Assembly (NCBI GenBank): GCA_019055375.1
Contig: JAHQIW010001979.1
Span: forward strand, 124,001-188,000
From: Parelaphostrongylus tenuis
Taxonomy: Eukaryota; Nematoda; Chromadorea; Rhabditida; Metastrongylidae
Direction: 5' to 3'
DNA length: 64,000 nucleotides
Made by a program: the position numbers and the translations under genes. How positions within the stretch are numbered: position 1 is the first letter of the stretch; every line of letters starts with the position of its first letter. Below the pieces are notes generated by a model, which saw only the letters and a list, made by a program, of their open reading frames with translations, searched no databases and was not told the DNA's origin. This document shows, one piece after another, positions 22,301 to 34,300 of the stretch.

Positions 22301-25300
22301 CACTGAATAGACAGTGTTGTGCACTCGATTGCTCTTGGCTGATATCGTTAATATTTCGGGCCCCGAGAGGATTGGCTGAAGACAAAAGGGTATCGCCCAA
22401 CTGATGAGACTGTCAAGGTCGAAACACATGTATCGGGTTCTGTCAGTCAGCCCTATATAACCACACCACATGCCTGGCTTAAAATTAATTATCTAGCATA
22501 TTGAAATTTGAGCGTGGTCTTAAGAAAGCACTCGAAACGGGCGAGATGAAGAACATGGTTTGCTCGAAGCACAAGATAGAATCGGTAAGCATGTAAATGA
22601 CAAGGCGCCTCTAATCACACTATACTGTGGACACATTGGAAAACTTAAGCAATTAGAAGTAAAACAGATAACCTCTGTATTCTCATGGTAAATACCAGCG
22701 ACGTATTTTAGAGCGACGACGGATCGACTGTCATGCATTGATGTACCTCATCAGCTGGCGCAATCCCAAGGTGATCCTCCCCATCTGCGTTCATCGTGGA
22801 ACTGTGACCAAGGACCTATACCTAGGTAGATTACATTTGAAGTGTTTTTGTCACAGGTTTCTTTTGCTTAGTTCAAACTGGCTTGTGCTAAAGTACAAAT
22901 GTAAAGCAGAAGGAGAAAGTTTTATGAATTTTTTCATACGACAGACTTGAAATTCTGTCGAAATTCATGGTGGTGGTCATTGTTCATTTAGTAAGTCAAG
23001 TTGTAAGATAAGTTGTCTGATCGTAGAGGGGTCGTATCAGTGTCTATGTGTATGAAAGTGACGCTTCATTGTATTGTACTACCACTGCATGCTGAAACTT
23101 TTTCATTATAAGTACATCTTAGTGAGAGTTCCCATCTTTGAAGACATTAATGTTTCCTCTTGTTACATTGGTTTGAAGAAATATCAATGAAAGGAAAGTA
23201 TTGGAATCAATTCTGGGCTTTTTAATGGGACATGGAGAAAAAGCTATGGTCCAAGTACCTTTTCGAATATCTTTGCGTTCTCGTTAAAACAATATATAAT
23301 CTGGACAACATATTTTACGCCATTAATGGGGTATGTGCTAGACACGTGTTTCACTCTTTGAACCTCGTCAGATGATGTACTGTTTTGAAGCGAGTTTTCG
23401 AAAAATAGCGTATATAAAGATATTATTCAATTTATCGCCCACGAGCAATCGACTATAAAAGAGTGCAAATCCGATGAATGATCTCTTCATCTGCGGACAG
23501 TGTAAATAAGTGATTCGGCGTCTCTTCCTCTAACCCTTAAAGGGCGCGTGTACCGACTGAGATACACGATTGTTGAAGCCCTTTCTCGCTAGAAAATTTT
23601 CTTCTAGTCACTTTAAAATCATTCGAAAGCTCAAATTTCTGCGATTTCAGCATTATATTTGATTTCTAAGAAAGCTTTTTTATTACATTGTAGCAGCAAA
23701 CACAAAACTATGTTTCACATCTAATTTGCTTCGGCTGCCCGGCTGAGGCTTCAATATGGCTCTTCATCAAAATTTTACTAGTCATGCAATAGCCTAAATT
23801 TTGAGGATTTCGAAGCCATATTTGATTTCTTGAAAGGTCTCTATGAAATGCTCTAAGAGAGAATAGAAGATTGCATTTTGCGCCTAAAATGTTACCCGCC
23901 TCATGAATGTCCTAGCTGGTTTTTATCGATACTTAGTGGTCCAATTTCTACGTTGTTAAGTGTTTAACCTACAATTCTCGAAAATAATTGTTGTGATGAC
24001 TTTTGGGTACCTATTATAGAAATTATTGAAGACTCGAAGATTTATATAGTAAAGTCCTTTTATAACGCATAACATTTGATTGAATGCCAAAAACAGTACG
24101 ATTGCGTAATGAACTAGGGCTTTGCTTCATAAACAAGAGCTGTACATGCTCCAAAGGCATATGACTTGTAGAGCAAATTCTATGTATCAAAGTAGTAAAA
24201 GTAACCCAGAAATTTTAACAAGGCAGAGAAAAAACTCAATCAAATAACAAAAATCGCTCACCGCTGCTCAATTTACGCTGCACCGCATTGATTTATAGTC
24301 GTCGCTTGAGGTTTCAATGTGGGAAGTTCATTCCCTTATAAAAACTATCTAAATCAAGTGATAGTGTGCTACTGATGAGGCTGGAAGGCCGAGGCGTACG
24401 TCTAGCACAATAGAAGTGCCATGACAGACCTCATAAAAGGCATAAAAATATGTTATCAGATTATAAAGTCCAAGTATTTACTTGTATATTTTAGCACATA
24501 CCACGTGGTGATATTTCAAATTTATTTGGTCAACGTTTCGACGCGTTTCATCCTCTTTAGAGCCTCTTGATTCGAGCATATGCTGCGCACTCGATCGTCC
24601 TTGTTGTGGTCTTTGTGCTCAAATGAGAATCAAATCCAGCAGTGCTCCTTTTATACAGAACGGTTGTTGATTTGGTAGTGTTTGCCCAATGATGACATTT
24701 GATTTCTGAAGACTGGAGAATCGGTTTCGGAAAAAGATGAAACGCGTGGAGAGGTTAACCTAATAAATTTTATATATCGATCACATGGTATATGCTAAAT
24801 CCTACAAGAAACTATTCTCAATTGTTCATGATGAGGTTTGAAAAAGTTAGTTTTCTGAAATTCAAGTAATTCTCAAGATTGACTATCTATTTATCTCGGC
24901 ATTCACTAGTTCATAGTTTTTTTCTTGATGAGCCAGTTTTCACTTGTCACCTATATCATCTCTCTCCTCATTGCTCGATGAATGACTAGAGCGATCATCA
25001 ATCAGTCTTCCAGTTTTTCTTGTATCGTGCCATAGCAGCCCAGTCAATCCCCTTGATGTAAGAAATTGTTGAGCATCGCATCTTCCTTTAGAGGCTTTTC
25101 GTGAAGTTCTCGGACCCATTGCGTCGGTTGTCTTCCTGTTGTGTGTTTGACGTCCCGAGAAATCCAGTCTGTGACGGCTTTCCTCATCAACTGTTGAGAC
25201 GAATTACGTATGTAGCCCACATCATCTTCTATAGCTTGGCTTGTAAATAGCGTCTTTGAATCCCCAATCATTGGCGTAGGTCGGAACTTCGGATAATTAT

Positions 25301-28300
25301 CCCCATTTGCGCAATACGGAGCACTTACCAGCATCCACCTTTCGACTGCGCGTACATAGGGACCAGGTTTGTAATGCATGTATCGAGGCAAAGATAATTG
25401 CTGAGATGAAGTAATTGACCACGGAGTGCGGGCTGCTCTTTGTTGTCTTCACTACAGTCTCGATGCTCGTAACAACTCCCAAACCACTCGCATTCTCCTG
25501 CCAAACTCTGCAACTAAACGTTAATCATACTGACTTCCGATTTGAACAGGCGTAACTGGAGCATTTGGACATAATTATGTCAATGAGCCGTGAATGTCAA
25601 CACCAGTCCGTTTCTCATGGACATCGTTTTTGTCACATTCGGTCGGAGACCAATCTTTCCCGACAAGCACTGTCGAAATCGGTCAACCTTCGTTCCGCAT
25701 GGCTGGTGCTTGGTGTATAAGGACATGTCATCAGCGTACATGTATGATGTAGTAGTCGACCGTCGATTTCACTCCCAAATTGTCCTATTCTAATGTTCGC
25801 ATGGCCTTCTGAGAGGGTGGCAGTAAATATTCTGGCTCAGTGATATTGCCCCTTGTCGAGTTCCTCTTACCTCAATGGCTAGAGAGGTCCTGGCCTGTTT
25901 ATAGCGTCTGCCAATACTTGTGTTTCAGTTAAGTCAAAAGCTTTCTTCAAATCGATTAAGGTGTGACAGAACGATCTCTTGTACTCTTGCGAAATTTCCA
26001 GTGAGTTTTGTTATCGTGTGAGTGTTGCTTATAGTACAGAATCCTTTTTGAAACCCTTCTGTCTTCCAATACCACGTCATGCTGGTTTCTCTATTGACTA
26101 AGAACCTAGGCTGAGCTACTGTGTCCATGAGAAGTAGAGAAGAGGAAGAAATGTGAGAAAAGAAGAAAAACTGTGATAAGAGCCAAACAGTGTGACTAAT
26201 CTACAAGAGATTCTTTTTATCGCGTCGCGGAAATGGCAAGTCGCGCATATCACTCTCGCCTGAGGTTCGAAGTTTTGCATATTACATAGCATTACTAGAT
26301 ATTTAATTGTGACATCAGTACATGCTATAAAAATCGGTACTATTAGACAAGGCAATTTTTACTGTGACTTATTGGGTTGTAACCTGATTTCAAGCTTCCT
26401 ATATGTGACCTTAGCAGACACTCACACTCGTTTGAACCACGGGTTGGATTGATGACAGTAACGATACTTCTGTAGAGCAGGAAGATATCAGGGCAAGGTA
26501 ATATGCATTGGTTAGCATGTGTCTCCGGAAAGCGTGGGATATGGGTTCAACTCCTCGCGCGAGATTCAACGTTTTTGCACATCACTCAACACTATCGGAT
26601 ATCTCTTACTCTCAACTGTTTATGCAAACCTTGCTCAAAACAATAGCAATCTGATAATCTGATGACATGATAACATGTTCTTAGTCTTGTATGAGATCCG
26701 GCACGGCACTTATACAGTACTAGACAGCTTCTATTTCACCGCTGGGAACTCATCAGTAGCACATGCCCTTCGGTTTCCCCGACCCCTTATAGGAGTACAT
26801 ACCCACACGTATAAAGGAAATCGACGCCGGATCATTAGATCACCACATGTCGAGTGACAAAATCTCCCGACATGGCAGTGATCACAGTCGAGCACTTATG
26901 GCTGGTAGAATGAATCACCACCTGTACACTCGAGTGTTTATGTAGACCGTATTCCACAAATCCTCACCTTTCAATTCCGTAATAAGTAGTGATATATCAC
27001 CTCTGCAAAGAATTGACTGAATCGAAAGGCACTGTGCTACTTGATATGCCCGCTAAAGCGAAACAGCAGCTGGCTAGTATTGTATAAGTACGTACTAGAC
27101 CTCATAAAAGGCTCAAGATATGTTATCATGTTATCAGGTTACCAGATTATTGGATATATTGTTTGATAGTGAATTGTTCATATATGGTTTTCTTTCCCGT
27201 TTTGCAACATTTTAGATATTACTAAGCTAAAAGACGGATCGCAATTTTTTTCTCTCCAAGTCTGAGTTTTTTCTTGCTAATGGCGGTAGGCACGCTTACC
27301 ATCTGTTGGAAGTTACGAAAAATGTTTCTCATACAGGAATTCCTTACTTTTTATCGCTTTTAGCGGTGGTGTAATGTTACAGATATACCCATTATAGTGT
27401 GATGTGCAAAATATATGCGTCAGGCGGGACTTGAACCCGCATTTCACCCAATTCGCGGGCCATCTGACGCAAATGTTTTGCACATCGCTCTACATCAGTG
27501 TTCTTATGATTGGTGTGTATGCTAATCATATCATCGAATAAATCTTAGTAAAAAGATATTGGCGATCCCTATACTAGGGAATATGCGAAACTTTTGTTTG
27601 GACTGATGGATTATTGAGTTTCAGCGTTCATTTATATGTTCAATAGTATAACATGACTTGGTACTCGGTCGGTGTTTCTGTCAATATATAATAGCTGGAA
27701 ACAAAGACATTGAGTGGAATCTTTGTTAATGTAATTGGAATTGTAATGAATTGAACTATGATTTTAGTGTTCCAACGATTCCTGTGCCTTGTATACCATC
27801 GTTGTCTGTCGAGGAAAACATCAGTGGTGAATATGCGTGTTATGAAAGAATCGACTACGAAGACATGAGCTCTGAGGTAAAAAACTAACAGAAATTTGAT
27901 GAAGTTCGGAAGTTCTTCAAGAAGGGGCTTCGTAATCGCAAGGAGATGACGTTGGAAAGGCCGATGTTCTTTTATCGAGCAAAAAGAATTGTTAACTAGA
28001 AAAGGTGTAGAGATAAACCAAAAATATCCCCATTTGAAAAATGAGTGATTGGGTTTTTCATGGATAAAAATGTAAGGGTAGAAATAATATTCAGAGCTCA
28101 GCGAGGCAGTTTTGACTCGAAAGTAACAGTGACAATTCAGTAGAGTGTTTCAGAACAGCAACAATCAAAACGTCTTTGAATCTAAGGCATACGCTGAAAG
28201 GAAACGGATTTCAGATCAGTGAGTTTTTTTTTCTTAATGACATAGGGAATGAGAACGTTTCAGTCCGGCTAACCCAGGATTTCATGAAGAGTGCTCACAA

Positions 28301-31300
28301 CCACCATTCAATGGCATCCATAGAGCTAAAGAGAAACGTCAAGCGGTGGCCGAACCTCACTCTCAATTTTCATAGACCTATATGGATGGTTGATTTGAGG
28401 AAACCAATCATGTCGGAGAATTGTCGAGGCCTACAGAATAGAACTAGAAACACGTTGTTTAAAGAATGACAAAGAAAGATACACAACTTAAATAAGATTG
28501 TTGTTTTTGTGGTTGAACAAAATATCCATATTGTCTTCACCTTTATCAATTGACGGCTTTTATGGATGGGAAGAGATTAACTAACATCGGATCAGTTTTT
28601 CTTCTGAAATAGCGGCGTCTGCTCGTTTGAACTTACTCTTAGGTAGACTTCTCAGCTTTTAATGTCTTCTTTAATGGGAACGTCTTTATTCTATATGTTC
28701 GTTATCGACTCCCCTCCCAAATAGTTTGCCGCCTCATTGTGACTGGGAGGTGATCTTGGGTGTTAGACTGCGAACCACAGCCGGGAGTTCAACCCCCAAC
28801 AGAACCACCCAGGCTGATAAGGAGTTCGATGTTTCCGCTCGAAAAGTCCAGCTAAAGAGTAAATTGTGCCAGGGATGATCGCCGTCTTGGTAGCTAGCAA
28901 TCGCAAGACCGTAATCTCAATGTGGTGACCACCTAACAAAACTGCTAAACAAGCACATCTTCATTTGCTGGGATCCGCATGATACGTGAAGACGGAGCGT
29001 CCTAATATCCATGTACAGGCATCCAGGAAAGTCTTGACACGGTGGAAAAATAAACAACTGAAGATTATCCATGGCTCCTGGAATTCATCCTCTGAATTTA
29101 GCGAGAAACACATACATTAACAGTACATTATGATGATAGTGTGATCCATTTGAGGCTTGCAAGTGTTTCTCTTCTCTTGTCTTTATACGATAATCAGAAT
29201 AGTTGATGGTTGCAGCAGAACTTTAGTTGGCATAAGATGGGTTTATATTCATTTATGAGTAGATAATTTGAAAGAGACCACAAATACAAAACACAGTCCA
29301 AACAAATTTCGTTCTTATGATCTTCTGCCGATGTTTTCTTGAAGAATTCCTTCCTTTCGCTCTTTCCGCAAGCTCACGCAATGCTCATGTGGTCCTACGT
29401 TTGATTCGCACTTCAAATAAAAAATGTCCTTCATTCATCCGGGCGTGGAAAATTGGCACCAAATTTATTTGAAAGCATAAAAAATGTGATACATCGATAG
29501 GTCGAGGCAAGTCACTATGTTGGAATGATACGCATTCAGTCAACGCTTCAGTGCCATGTATGAAGCTGGATGCCTGGCGTACTTCAAGAGGATCATAACT
29601 TGCCGAACACATTGTCCTTTGTTGCAATCTCTATAAATCGATTCATGAAAGAAATATTATCTGAAATCCTTTGATACACACATTGTGGCATGAAAGGAGA
29701 ATGAAGGCAAAGACAAGACGCAATAACAGCTGATAGTTACCGTGTCCATAAGCACTGAATTAATGCTGGTCGAATACTCGCAAGCCTAAAGAAGAACCCA
29801 ATTTTTTGGTGCTTCTTTGGATACTTTGTCGAATCGTTGAGATTAAAATCGCCTAAAGTTTTTGGAGGAAACAGAAGGAACAAAGGAGGGAGTTATTTGG
29901 CACTGTTCTACACAGTTGAAGTGACCGAATGCTTGCGTGACTTTTCTTCAGGTCCACTCTGTTTATGTATCACAGTATTTTTGTGGTTCACTGTGTATAT
30001 GTATTACAGTATTTTTGCGAGCTTCCTTTTACGGCGGTGAAATTTGCACATCAGTTAATCTGCCTTTTGGTGACTTTCTTTTTGATTGAATAAACTCGGT
30101 CAGCTGCGGACTGCCAACGCCTTTGGCTCGTCATTTACATAGATCGAATTCTTCCGATTGGCATATTAAGTTCGTTGTTTTTTCCTAATATTTAGCATAA
30201 CGACAAATGGCTTTGTTCAGATCGGACACCAGTTTGATGCATTCCTCGTCCAGACACTCATTCTCACTTCCTGATTCAAATCTACTCTTCAGAGTTCCAG
30301 ATCGACCTCAGACGGCTACTCTCAAAAGGTCGGAGTGCAACGCTTTTTTCTTCAGATTCAAAATTTTTGTACTAGAAAGCAATGTTTTTTAACCATGTAC
30401 CCTAAACAAATCCATTTATCACGACCATTTGTTACGTTGTTCAACGGCACAAATTCCCAAGTCGTTATAATGTGCCCCACCTGGATTACATCTACTACCG
30501 ATTTAACGATTAGTACGGCGGGAGTATAATGAGGTCACCCGAGCATTAGCCAGAAATGAATGGAAATGCAACGATCGTTATCCATGTTTTCATGTGTGAG
30601 TGATTATAGGGATCCCTCTATTTTTCAGGAAGAAGATCTCTACATATCATTCTGGTTCGATAGAATTGGACAAATTCCTACGGCTGAAAAGCAATTTGCA
30701 ACAAAACATTTCTAGAAAGGTAGTATGGTACTCTTTTCTATTTAAACATCTTATACCACCAAACACCCACAGATTAATTCATAAAACAAATTTTCTTTTG
30801 ATTTCTTCGCAGCTGCTAAATGTAAGCATTCATAAGGCATTTTAGTACTTTTCCGTCATCGAAAAGAATTCTTTTCTGAAGGGGACTTTTCTTTTGCTGG
30901 GCAAAGACTTTTCACGAGGTTACCAAAAAACATTCAATAGTTCAAAGTTCAGCGATTTCGAATTTGGTTTTTGGAAAACGCGATCATAGCGCTGTAGCAC
31001 TAAAAAAGAGGGTTCTTTTCTGTTAGACGGCGACAAATGAAGAAACTACCCCTTTCGCTGGGCAAAAACTTTCATAAGAGTGTTATTGATTATTCGATAG
31101 CTTAAATCTCTGGTTACTGCGACACATGGCCGTTTTTTGAAAGCACCCTCTTGTAATACCGTAAAATTCAAAAAATTGTTAGTTACATCGACAACGATAT
31201 TATATTAGTACTCCGCTGGATACACGAAAAGGATAATAAATGTAAAGAAAATCTCGTAGTATCAGGGTCTTACGTTTGATCTGGAGTTTCTTTCGGAACG

Positions 31301-34300
31301 AAAAAAAATCCCTAATACAATGACAGAAGCCTCACTATACATATGACGTGAAAACATACTTCGATACATCAATGGTAGGCCGGCGCATCGAATCTACGGT
31401 GTCCACACACACCGACCATAGACTAGCCGGTGAACAAGCTCGGCGAAAAGTGAAACTAAATTTTAATTCCCCTGTTACATTTCAGTGAAACGTTGAAATC
31501 GTGGAAACCTACGCTATCGAATGATTACTAAAAGTCTAAAGGAAGAGTTGTGTACTGCGAGAAAAACGCGTGTGTGAAACAAATGTTTTTTTCCGTATCA
31601 GCGTTAAAAATAGGCTTATCCCAAGAACGTAAACTTAATGCAGTATCTAGAGATTTGAGCTTTCAAATAATTACTAAATGTGCAGTGAAAAGTCTTTTTC
31701 CAGCGGGACGGATCTTTTTTTCATTTATCACTCTGACAGAAAATAATAAAATAAAATTATGTTTCACATGCGGTGTGCATAGTCAGGCGCTTTTTCGTTA
31801 TTTGTTAGAAGACTTTTCCCCCATTTCCTCTAGATTTTTAGGATTTTTTGTGTTGTTTTTTTCGATAGTTCCATGGGCTTGAGATCTTGAATTTCATTTT
31901 ATATTGCCATATAAACCCTTCAAATGCCTAAGCCTAAGCAGCTCAGCTTATACGCAAAAAGCCGCTTGAACGTGTAGAGGAATTCATAGAATATCAGAGT
32001 CATGTTTTTCATCTAGGTTGCGAAACGTTGCCTCGGTGATACAGTGGTAGCATACGCTCCTCTTGTGGGTGAAGCACGGAGTCAACTCCCGCCTGAGGTC
32101 GACTTTTTGCTCACCCTTCAATTCTCTTAGGTGTATTGGAAACAACATACCACCACAAAAAATGCAGTAAGAACCTTAGAAATCATGACTATTACATATC
32201 ACAATTTCTCTCAGCGTAACTGGTCTTATAAAGCGATATTGCTCACACGACCAAACAGGCTGATAGCTTTATTAGAGACATTGAAGAATGAGTGATGGCC
32301 AAACGAAGCCCGGGTGGTGTAATGGTCGCATGAGCTCTCGATATGGGTGAAACGCGTGTTCAACTCCTGCCTAAGATTGAATTTTCGCCTATCATTCTAT
32401 TCTCTTAGGTGTTTTATTCAGACTTAATTTTTCAAAGTAGGAAAAATTCTAAATTCAATAACAAAAATGACGTTTTACATGCGAATACGTGAAGAACCGC
32501 ACTGCGCGATCCATCGATCCACGGCCACTCACACAGTCCAGCAGGCAAGCATTGTGCGGTGTATGTAAAACTCAATCATGTTGTCCTGCTGCAGTGCAGT
32601 AAAATGTCTTTTGAAAAGCAAGCATAATGTTGTAATTGTCGGGATTTACGCCATCGAATGATTACTGATAAATTAGGGGAAGAGCTCAGTTCAGCAGAAA
32701 ATACGCCAAAACGCGCCTAATGTAAAACATAGATTTGTTTCTTACTACTACAGCGCTGTGTGAAGGCCTTTTCAAAAACGAACTAAACTTTTCAAATCGT
32801 GGAACTTCAAGCTTGTGGATGATTACTAAAAGTCTAGTGAAAATTTTCTTGTCTAGCAAAAGAAGTCCATTCAAAAAACCCTTCCGATGACGGAAATGTA
32901 CCGTAATTTTAGTGGGTTCCATGCAGTATCTATACTTGTTCTGCCGCTGGTCGAATCTGAAATAAGAAACTGGTTGAAAATCTTGCGGTTTGAACTGAAA
33001 ATTCCAAATCCTCTGTGTCGTCGTACTGCTTGAGCTACTTGCTCTCATCAAATTTACTATTGAGCATTTACTTCCTAATTATTCAGATCAAGCAAAACAT
33101 TAGTGTAGAGATGACTATGTAGCAATAAGTATACTTAAATACATAATTTCGATATTAAAACATCTGCTCTCTACATTGTTTCAATCGATACCTTATTACG
33201 TTACTTTTTTCCTTTCATTTCATCCTCTGTTCTTGGTCTCTATTTCCAACATCTTCATTCTTTCTGCCTTCCGTTTTCTCACTGTTTTGCTTTCATTTCT
33301 TTCGCCTTTCTATCTTCAAACCCTTCCTTGAATCTTTCGGCTATTTTCCTTTCTTTCATCGTCTTTCTTCATGTCTCCTTTCTTGATTTTAGCCTTCTGT
33401 CTTATCTGCCATCAAAGCATAGCAGTCAGATGAAAATCTCCTGGGACCTGTCCTCCCTTCCTCCTCAAGAAGATAGGTCAATTTGAGTACTAAACGACTA
33501 AATATAATACTTAGTTTGAAAACAACACGTGACCATAAACTTCATAGCCACTGGGTCCGTAAATCGAGTGCACTTTTCACTAGCCTTGATCTCCATAGTT
33601 TCCATCGTCGTCACATCTCATGAATGAATTATGGTCTGGTCTCAAACTTGATCTTGTCTGTGTTGTCACGTTCCTGAAAATGAAAAAAAAAATCTGCACT
33701 AATGCGTGTTATCTTAAGATCCATGGAAAGCGATACCATACCATGCGTTTTATCTTCGATTCTAAACAATGACCATCGTTCAGATGGATCAGTTACGACA
33801 AAAAGTTGGCGATAAGCGGATTTGGACAGGCGCTCGATGCGAGTCATTGAAGGATATAACGTTTACGCGCCGATATGATGTGAGTGATGTTGGATCACAA
33901 CGAAAATTGGTAACATCCCCAGTTGAAGACCTTTACATCTATGGTGACGAATGGAGCAGCGACGACGACAACGACGGTACGTCGGAACATGCCACTATTT
34001 TTTTCGCTCGTTTTCTCTCGAAATTTCTCTAGCGTAAAACAAATACAAATGAGAATATCACATTTTAGATTAAAAATATGTTTTTCAACTAGAATTGATC
34101 TATTATTTTAATAATAACTTCTCTCGAAATACCGTGTATTCTTTGCAGGATTCTATTGTGTTTCAATTATAGTGTTTGGCATTCTGTACAGGAAAAAGAC
34201 GTTTGCCGCCACAAATTCGGATATTAGATCGCTCCGTAAATAGTGAAAAGTGAATGACTTTGGTGTCGTTCAATCGCGCATTTTGTTGCCAACATTTTGA

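Larger units (their letters stand above)
22090..22545. mobile_element. hammerhead-ribozyme element, inverted dimer
   Basis: Two family-A halves face each other. The left half has 'GAGCCATGCATGTGGTCTG' and an antisense ribozyme. The right half has a sense ribozyme followed by 'CACATGCCTGGCTTAAAA' and 'TTTGAGCGTGGTCTTAAGA'. The centre holds 'TTTTACACTGTAGTCAA' and 'GACAGTGTTGTGCACTCG'. It lies in intron 3 of the ephexin gene. Confidence 0.7.
26690..27135. mobile_element. family-B hammerhead element, inverted dimer
   Basis: Antisense ribozyme at 26717-26762 and a sense degenerate one at 27034-27079. The tail 'AGACCTCATAAAAGGC' with 'ATATGTTATCA' repeats is shared with 24420-24470. There are no open frames of note. 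It lies in intron 3. Confidence 0.6.
28480..33180. other. intron 4 interior, no additional gene
   Basis: Holds a tRNA-like repeat at 28740-28870 ('GTGATCTTGGGTGTTAGACTGCG' to 'GGGAGTTCAACCCCC'), copies of the dispersed unclassified repeat at 30830-31210 and 31500-31880, two tRNA-like repeats at 32025-32425 and a tandem pair of repeat monomers at 32555-32900. An exon-like ATG frame at 30207-30328 does not fit the splice phase. Confidence 0.4.

Noticed and set aside
24366..24408. Active hammerhead at this site
   Set aside because: The stems are excellent but the second core reads GAGG instead of GAAA, so it is kept as a motif only.
25590..25793. 67-codon plus-strand open frame
   Set aside because: It is the antisense of the LINE reverse-transcriptase block containing YADD on the minus strand.
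30196..30328. Possible alternative first exon of the ephexin gene (ATG at 30207, Ser-rich frame after TATTTAG)
   Set aside because: Its donor (AAG|GTCGGA) is weak and leaves two bases, while exon 5 needs phase 0. As an internal exon after exon 4 it would contain a stop.
32309..32380. Candidate functional tRNA gene
   Set aside because: Box-A-like and box-B-like motifs are present, but the acceptor and anticodon arms do not pair and the tail matches other dispersed copies, so it is a tRNA-derived repeat.
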